From Aureispira anguillae (lineage in GTDB: Bacteria; Bacteroidota; Bacteroidia; Chitinophagales; Saprospiraceae), in the NCBI RefSeq assembly GCF_026000115.1, contig NZ_AP026867.1, forward strand, positions 3,033,716-3,097,715: a DNA stretch of 64,000 nucleotides, written 5' to 3'. The stretch's first letter is position 1. Every line of letters starts with the position of its first letter. The notes beneath the pieces are model-generated. The model saw only the letters and a program-made list of their open reading frames with translations, was not told the origin of the DNA and searched no databases. Positions 60,976 to 64,000 of the stretch are shown here, in pieces. Made by a program: the position numbers and the translations under genes.

Positions 60976-61776
60976 TTATTTCTTTTTGGTCAATTTCTTT
61001 CGTTTGACTTTCATATTATTTTTCTTGAGAATTTCTTGAGCAAGATTCAAGAAGTTAATGGCTCCTTTGGATGCCGCATCATACATCGCAACTGGCATTC
61101 CTTCTCCTGGTGCCTCGGCAATGCGAGAGTTTCGATGAATAATGGTAGTAAATACACGAGAATCAAAATACTTCCGAGCTTCTTGCACCACCTCTTTGGC
61201 CAAGCGCAAACGAGCATCGTACATAGAAAGTAAAATTCCTTCAATATCCAATTCAGGATTGAGTTGTGTTTTGACCTGACGGATGGTATTCATTAATTTT
61301 CCTAGCCCTTCTAAGGCAAAGTATTCACATTGAACGGGAATCAACACAGCATTAGCTGCCGTTAAGGCATTGACAGTAACAAGCCCCAAAGAAGGCAAAC
61401 AATCTATGATAATAAAGTCATAACTGTCCTTTATTTCATTGATGATTTCTTTTAAGACAAACTCTCTACGAAAACGATTAATTAGCTCAATTTCAGCCCC
61501 CACTAAGTTAATATGCGCAGGAATTAAATCTAAACCTGGAGTATCTGTAGAGACAATAGCATCTAAAGCAGGCACCTCATTAATTAGGCAATCATAAAGG
61601 TTATACTCTAGTTCATCAGCAGCAACACCAATTCCTGTAGTAGCATTAGCCTGAGGATCTGCATCAATAAGCAAAACCTTATACTCTAGAATTGCCAAAC
61701 TTGCAGATAAATTAATAGCCGTAGTAGTTTTTCCTACCCCTCCTTTTTGATTTGCAACAGCAATTACTTTTCCCAT
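60976..61776 (-). CDS. parA: ParA/Soj-family ATPase
   Basis: A 266-residue chromosome- or cargo-partitioning ATPase. The deviant Walker A KGGVGKTT is at 11-18, followed by the ParA pattern [29 protein letters not shown] in the region 22-50; the Walker B-like [12 protein letters not shown] and the [24 protein letters not shown] segment are also clear. The N-terminus [10 protein letters not shown] at the ATG 61776 is the family start; the longer frame uses TTG. A possible -7-like box (TACATTCG) is at 61858-61865. No parB follows; the next gene on this strand is the MBOAT operon behind a terminator. Likely chromosome segregation, but the partner is elsewhere. Confidence 0.9.
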   Translation of the reverse strand: MGKVIAVANQKGGVGKTTTAINLSASLAILEYKVLLIDADPQANATTGIGVAADELEYNLYDCLINEVPALDAIVSTDTPGLDLIPAHINLVGAEIELINRFRREFVLKEIINEIKDSYDFIIIDCLPSLGLVTVNALTAANAVLIPVQCEYFALEGLGKLMNTIRQVKTQLNPELDIEGILLSMYDARLRLAKEVVQEARKYFDSRVFTTIIHRNSRIAEAPGEGMPVAMYDAASKGAINFLNLAQEILKKNNMKVKRKKLTKKK

Positions 61777-61974
61777 CTTTTTTTTGTAATAATTATTTTT
61801 GGTATTCAAGTGTTGGGGTTGTTCCCAAATAAGATTATATTCTGAATAACACTACTGCGAATGTACGAAAATTTAAGGTAAAATTATGTTCTCTATACTA
61901 GGAATATGCTAAACTTATATTAATTCTTGCTACAAGATCGGCAATTAAAAGCTGACTTCCAATGAAATACAATC

Positions 61975-62658
61975 TTAAATTTTCAATTCTGACCAATTCC
62001 CACGAAGCGTTTTTTCTTTTTTATTTTGAGCCAAATAAGCAGAAAAAGCATCCCTAGAAATAAATTTAGCCCCCATGGTTGCCAAGTGCTTGGTTTCGGC
62101 TTGACAGTCAATCATATTAAAACCACGGCGTTCCAAGGTCTGCGCCAGATGAATTAATGCCGCCTTAGAAGCATTAGAAACCTGTGCAAACATAGATTCA
62201 CCAAAAAAGCACTTGCCTAATGACAAACCATACAATCCCCCCACCAATTCTTCTTCCTGCCAAACCTCTACAGAGTGAGCAAAGCCCATTTGATGCAACA
62301 AAAGGTAAGCCGTTTGCATTTCTGCTGTCAACCAAGTCCCTGTTTGTCCATTTCTAGGAATAGAAGAACAGGCATAAATGACTTGTTCAAAAGCTTGATC
62401 AAAGGTTATATTAAAGATTCCCTTACGCAAGATTTTTCGCATACTCTTAGAAACCTTAATTTCAGCAGGTCGAAGCACAAACCGAGGATCTGGCGACCAC
62501 CAAAGAATAGGCTCTCCCTCATTGTACCAAGGAAAAATACCATGTTCATAAGCAAACAAGATGCGCTGAGGAGACAAGTCTCCCCCTACTGCCAACAATC
62601 CCTCCACAGAAGCATATTTAGGATGAGGAAAAGCTATCTTTTCTGTTAGCCAATGCAT
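61975..62658 (-). CDS. aat: Leucyl/phenylalanyl-tRNA--protein transferase
   Basis: A 227-residue cytoplasmic enzyme that adds Leu or Phe from aminoacyl-tRNA to the N-terminal Lys or Arg of proteins, marking them for ClpS/ClpAP degradation. It has the family signatures: AFPHPKYASVEGLLAVGGDLS, GIFPWYNEGEPILWWSPDPR, and GGLYGLSLGKCFFGESMFA with ASKAALIHL. Length is typical. It begins 9 bp after the histidine kinase stop on the same strand. Confidence 0.95.
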   Translation of the reverse strand: MHWLTEKIAFPHPKYASVEGLLAVGGDLSPQRILFAYEHGIFPWYNEGEPILWWSPDPRFVLRPAEIKVSKSMRKILRKGIFNITFDQAFEQVIYACSSIPRNGQTGTWLTAEMQTAYLLLHQMGFAHSVEVWQEEELVGGLYGLSLGKCFFGESMFAQVSNASKAALIHLAQTLERRGFNMIDCQAETKHLATMGAKFISRDAFSAYLAQNKKEKTLRGNWSELKI

Positions 62659-62667
62659 ATTAGACGA

Positions 62668-64000
62668 TTATATTTTTTTGACCAAATATTTTACAAGTAT
62701 CTTATACAATTCTGTAGGGTTAAACGGTTTTACAATAATGTCATTCATTCCTGCATCATATATTCGTTCTTTGTTATCCATCAAAGCCGAAGCCGTTAGT
62801 GCAATAATTGGTACGTAATCATAATAACCATCATTCATGGATCGAATTACTTTGGTGGCAACATAGCCATCCATATTAGGCATGTGAATATCCATCAGGA
62901 TTAAATCATAAAGTTGGCTTTTTACTTTCTCAACAGCATCAAGACCATCAGCAGCATGAGTAAAATCAACCCCCCATTTTTGCAAAAACTTTTTAACTAC
63001 CAAAACATTAACGGTATTATCCTCAACCACCAAAACCCTTACCCCTTTTAGATCCTTACCAAGGGTTTCTTTAGGAGCTCCCAAGATACGCTCTTGCACC
63101 AAAGAAGTTCCCTTCTTAAAATTTAAATCGAACGAAAAGGTAGATCCTTTGCCTACTTTGCTTCTAAGTTCTATATCTGAGTTTTGCAAAATCAACAAGC
63201 GTTTCGTAATAGCCAACCCTAAGCCCGTACCGCCATATTTTCGAGTCGTATTTGTTGCTGCTTGGGTAAACATATTAAAAATATACATTTTTTCCTCTTC
63301 AGAGATACCAATTCCTGTATCTTCTACCTCAAACCTTAATTTAATAGAAGAAGGCGTTTCTTCTAAAACCACTAATTTAAGTTTAACATGCCCCTTTTCT
63401 GTAAATTTAATGGCATTGCTAATTAAATTATTTAAAATTTGAGTGAGTCGATTGGGATCTCCTATCAACATTTTTGACAATTTAAAATCCGTCTCTAGAA
63501 AAAAGCCTATGTTTCTTTTCTTGGCATTAACAGCCATACCATAATAAATGCTATCCAATAAGCCCAACAAATCAAAGTCAATAGATTCAAACTCTACTTT
63601 CCCTGATTCTATTTTATTAAAATCTAAAACGTCATTAATAATTGCCAGCAAATTATTGGCAGAAAACTTCAGGATATTCAAATTTTCAATTTGTCGTTCT
63701 TCGGGGGCATCCTCCAATAAGTAGTTTGTCAAATTAACAACTGCATTCATAGGAGTTCTAATTTCGTGCGACATGATGGACAAAAACTCAGCTTTGGCAT
63801 GGGATGATTTTTCTGCTTCTTCCTTTGCCTTGAGTAAATCCTGCTCTCGTTCCAATAGTTTTTGCGTTCGATTGGCAATTTCCTGTTCTAAATACTTTTT
63901 ATTTTTTCTGCTATTTAAAATAAAAATTCTAGCTCCTATTGCAAAGATTAAAATAAGCAAAAAACCAAGTAATAAAAAGAAATAAATGGTCTCATGAAAT
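62668..64000 (-). CDS. Hybrid sensor histidine kinase, 5'-truncated by the window edge
   Basis: The last 444 codons or so of a hybrid kinase; the frame stays open to the right edge. From the edge: the end of a transmembrane helix (LLLGFLLILIFAIGARIFIL-like), a coiled linker (about 25-55), HisKA with phospho-acceptor His in SIMSHEIRTPMNAV, an ATPase domain with NLISNAIKF, VEDTGIGISEEE and GGTGLGLAI, and a C-terminal receiver with VVEDNTVN and the Asp in LILMDIHMPNMDG. Signals sensed by the missing N-terminus pass by phosphorelay to a partner. Cotranscribed with aat by a 9-bp gap, though the two are functionally unrelated. Confidence 0.9.
   Translation of the reverse strand, partial: FHETIYFFLLLGFLLILIFAIGARIFILNSRKNKKYLEQEIANRTQKLLEREQDLLKAKEEAEKSSHAKAEFLSIMSHEIRTPMNAVVNLTNYLLEDAPEERQIENLNILKFSANNLLAIINDVLDFNKIESGKVEFESIDFDLLGLLDSIYYGMAVNAKKRNIGFFLETDFKLSKMLIGDPNRLTQILNNLISNAIKFTEKGHVKLKLVVLEETPSSIKLRFEVEDTGIGISEEEKMYIFNMFTQAATNTTRKYGGTGLGLAITKRLLILQNSDIELRSKVGKGSTFSFDLNFKKGTSLVQERILGAPKETLGKDLKGVRVLVVEDNTVNVLVVKKFLQKWGVDFTHAADGLDAVEKVKSQLYDLILMDIHMPNMDGYVATKVIRSMNDGYYDYVPIIALTASALMDNKERIYDAGMNDIIVKPFNPTELYKILVKYLVKKI

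Noticed and set aside
1-64000. tRNA, rRNA, CRISPR array, integrase, transposase or prophage genes
   Set aside because: I saw no cloverleaf-like tRNA, no rRNA, no regular spacer-repeat array and no recombinase or phage structural motif.

Overview
The window is AT-rich bacterial chromosome with long, loosely packed intergenic gaps, and it reads as Bacteroidota. The grounds are a TonB-dependent receptor with a carboxypeptidase-like plug domain, a DUF5689 lipoprotein, the ftsX-DUF3098-uppP gene order, DUF3822 next to rsmD, a secreted phosphatase with a type IX secretion (T9SS) C-terminal domain, and several promoters with the Bacteroidota -7 box TAnnTTTG. Start codons usually lack a strong Shine-Dalgarno sequence, also typical of the phylum. 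A Saprospiria-like (for example Aureispira-like) source is my guess; it is not demonstrated. I see no phage, integrase, transposase, CRISPR array, rRNA or tRNA.

Layout. 1-12 kb is housekeeping: a truncated ABC exporter, two GNAT acetyltransferases, a fatty acid hydroxylase, 3-hydroxyacyl-CoA dehydrogenase, glutamate dehydrogenase and its neighbour hydrolase, a hypothetical-DUF3822-rsmD-ccmC-ccmD run, and HMG-CoA lyase. 12-15.7 kb holds a LytS/LytTR-type two-component pair and an EamA exporter. 15.8-20.5 kb is an accessory patch: an unknown protein, a ketopantoate-reductase-like enzyme and an ankyrin protein in a tight operon, then a leucine-rich-repeat protein. 20.7-28.3 kb holds a TonB receptor + DUF5689 lipoprotein operon with a secreted endonuclease/phosphatase-family gene divergent from it, plausibly an uptake or nutrient-scavenging unit. 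28.6-35.2 kb carries DUF4177, an FKBP lipoprotein, a seven-haem cytochrome fused to TPRs, an M1-like protein that has lost its zinc motif, a monoglyceride-lipase-like hydrolase and an SCP2 protein. 35.3-49.8 kb has a UbiA-like membrane protein, an M42 peptidase, large secreted or surface proteins, a DUF697-SHOCT protein, a 1252-residue TPR-DUF3857-transglutaminase protein, a thioesterase and a YceI protein. 49.8-55 kb holds uppP, DUF3098 and ftsX, then an RND/MMPL transporter. 55-60.7 kb is an MBOAT acyltransferase followed by three tandem AlgJ/AlgX-like paralogues, a likely O-acetylation operon for an exported glycan. 61-64 kb has an orphan ParA, aat and the 3' part of a hybrid histidine kinase.

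The items most worth a second look are the MBOAT plus triple AlgJ-like operon, whose canonical D-x-H aspartate is not visible in any of the three copies; the M1-family pseudopeptidase; the receptor/DUF5689/endonuclease locus; the seven-haem cytochrome-TPR fusion; a palindromic operator sitting on the thioesterase promoter; and several long nested inverted repeats in intergenic DNA that fit neither simple terminators nor known mobile elements. No single locus is provably a new system. Functions come from motif reading alone; no database search was run.
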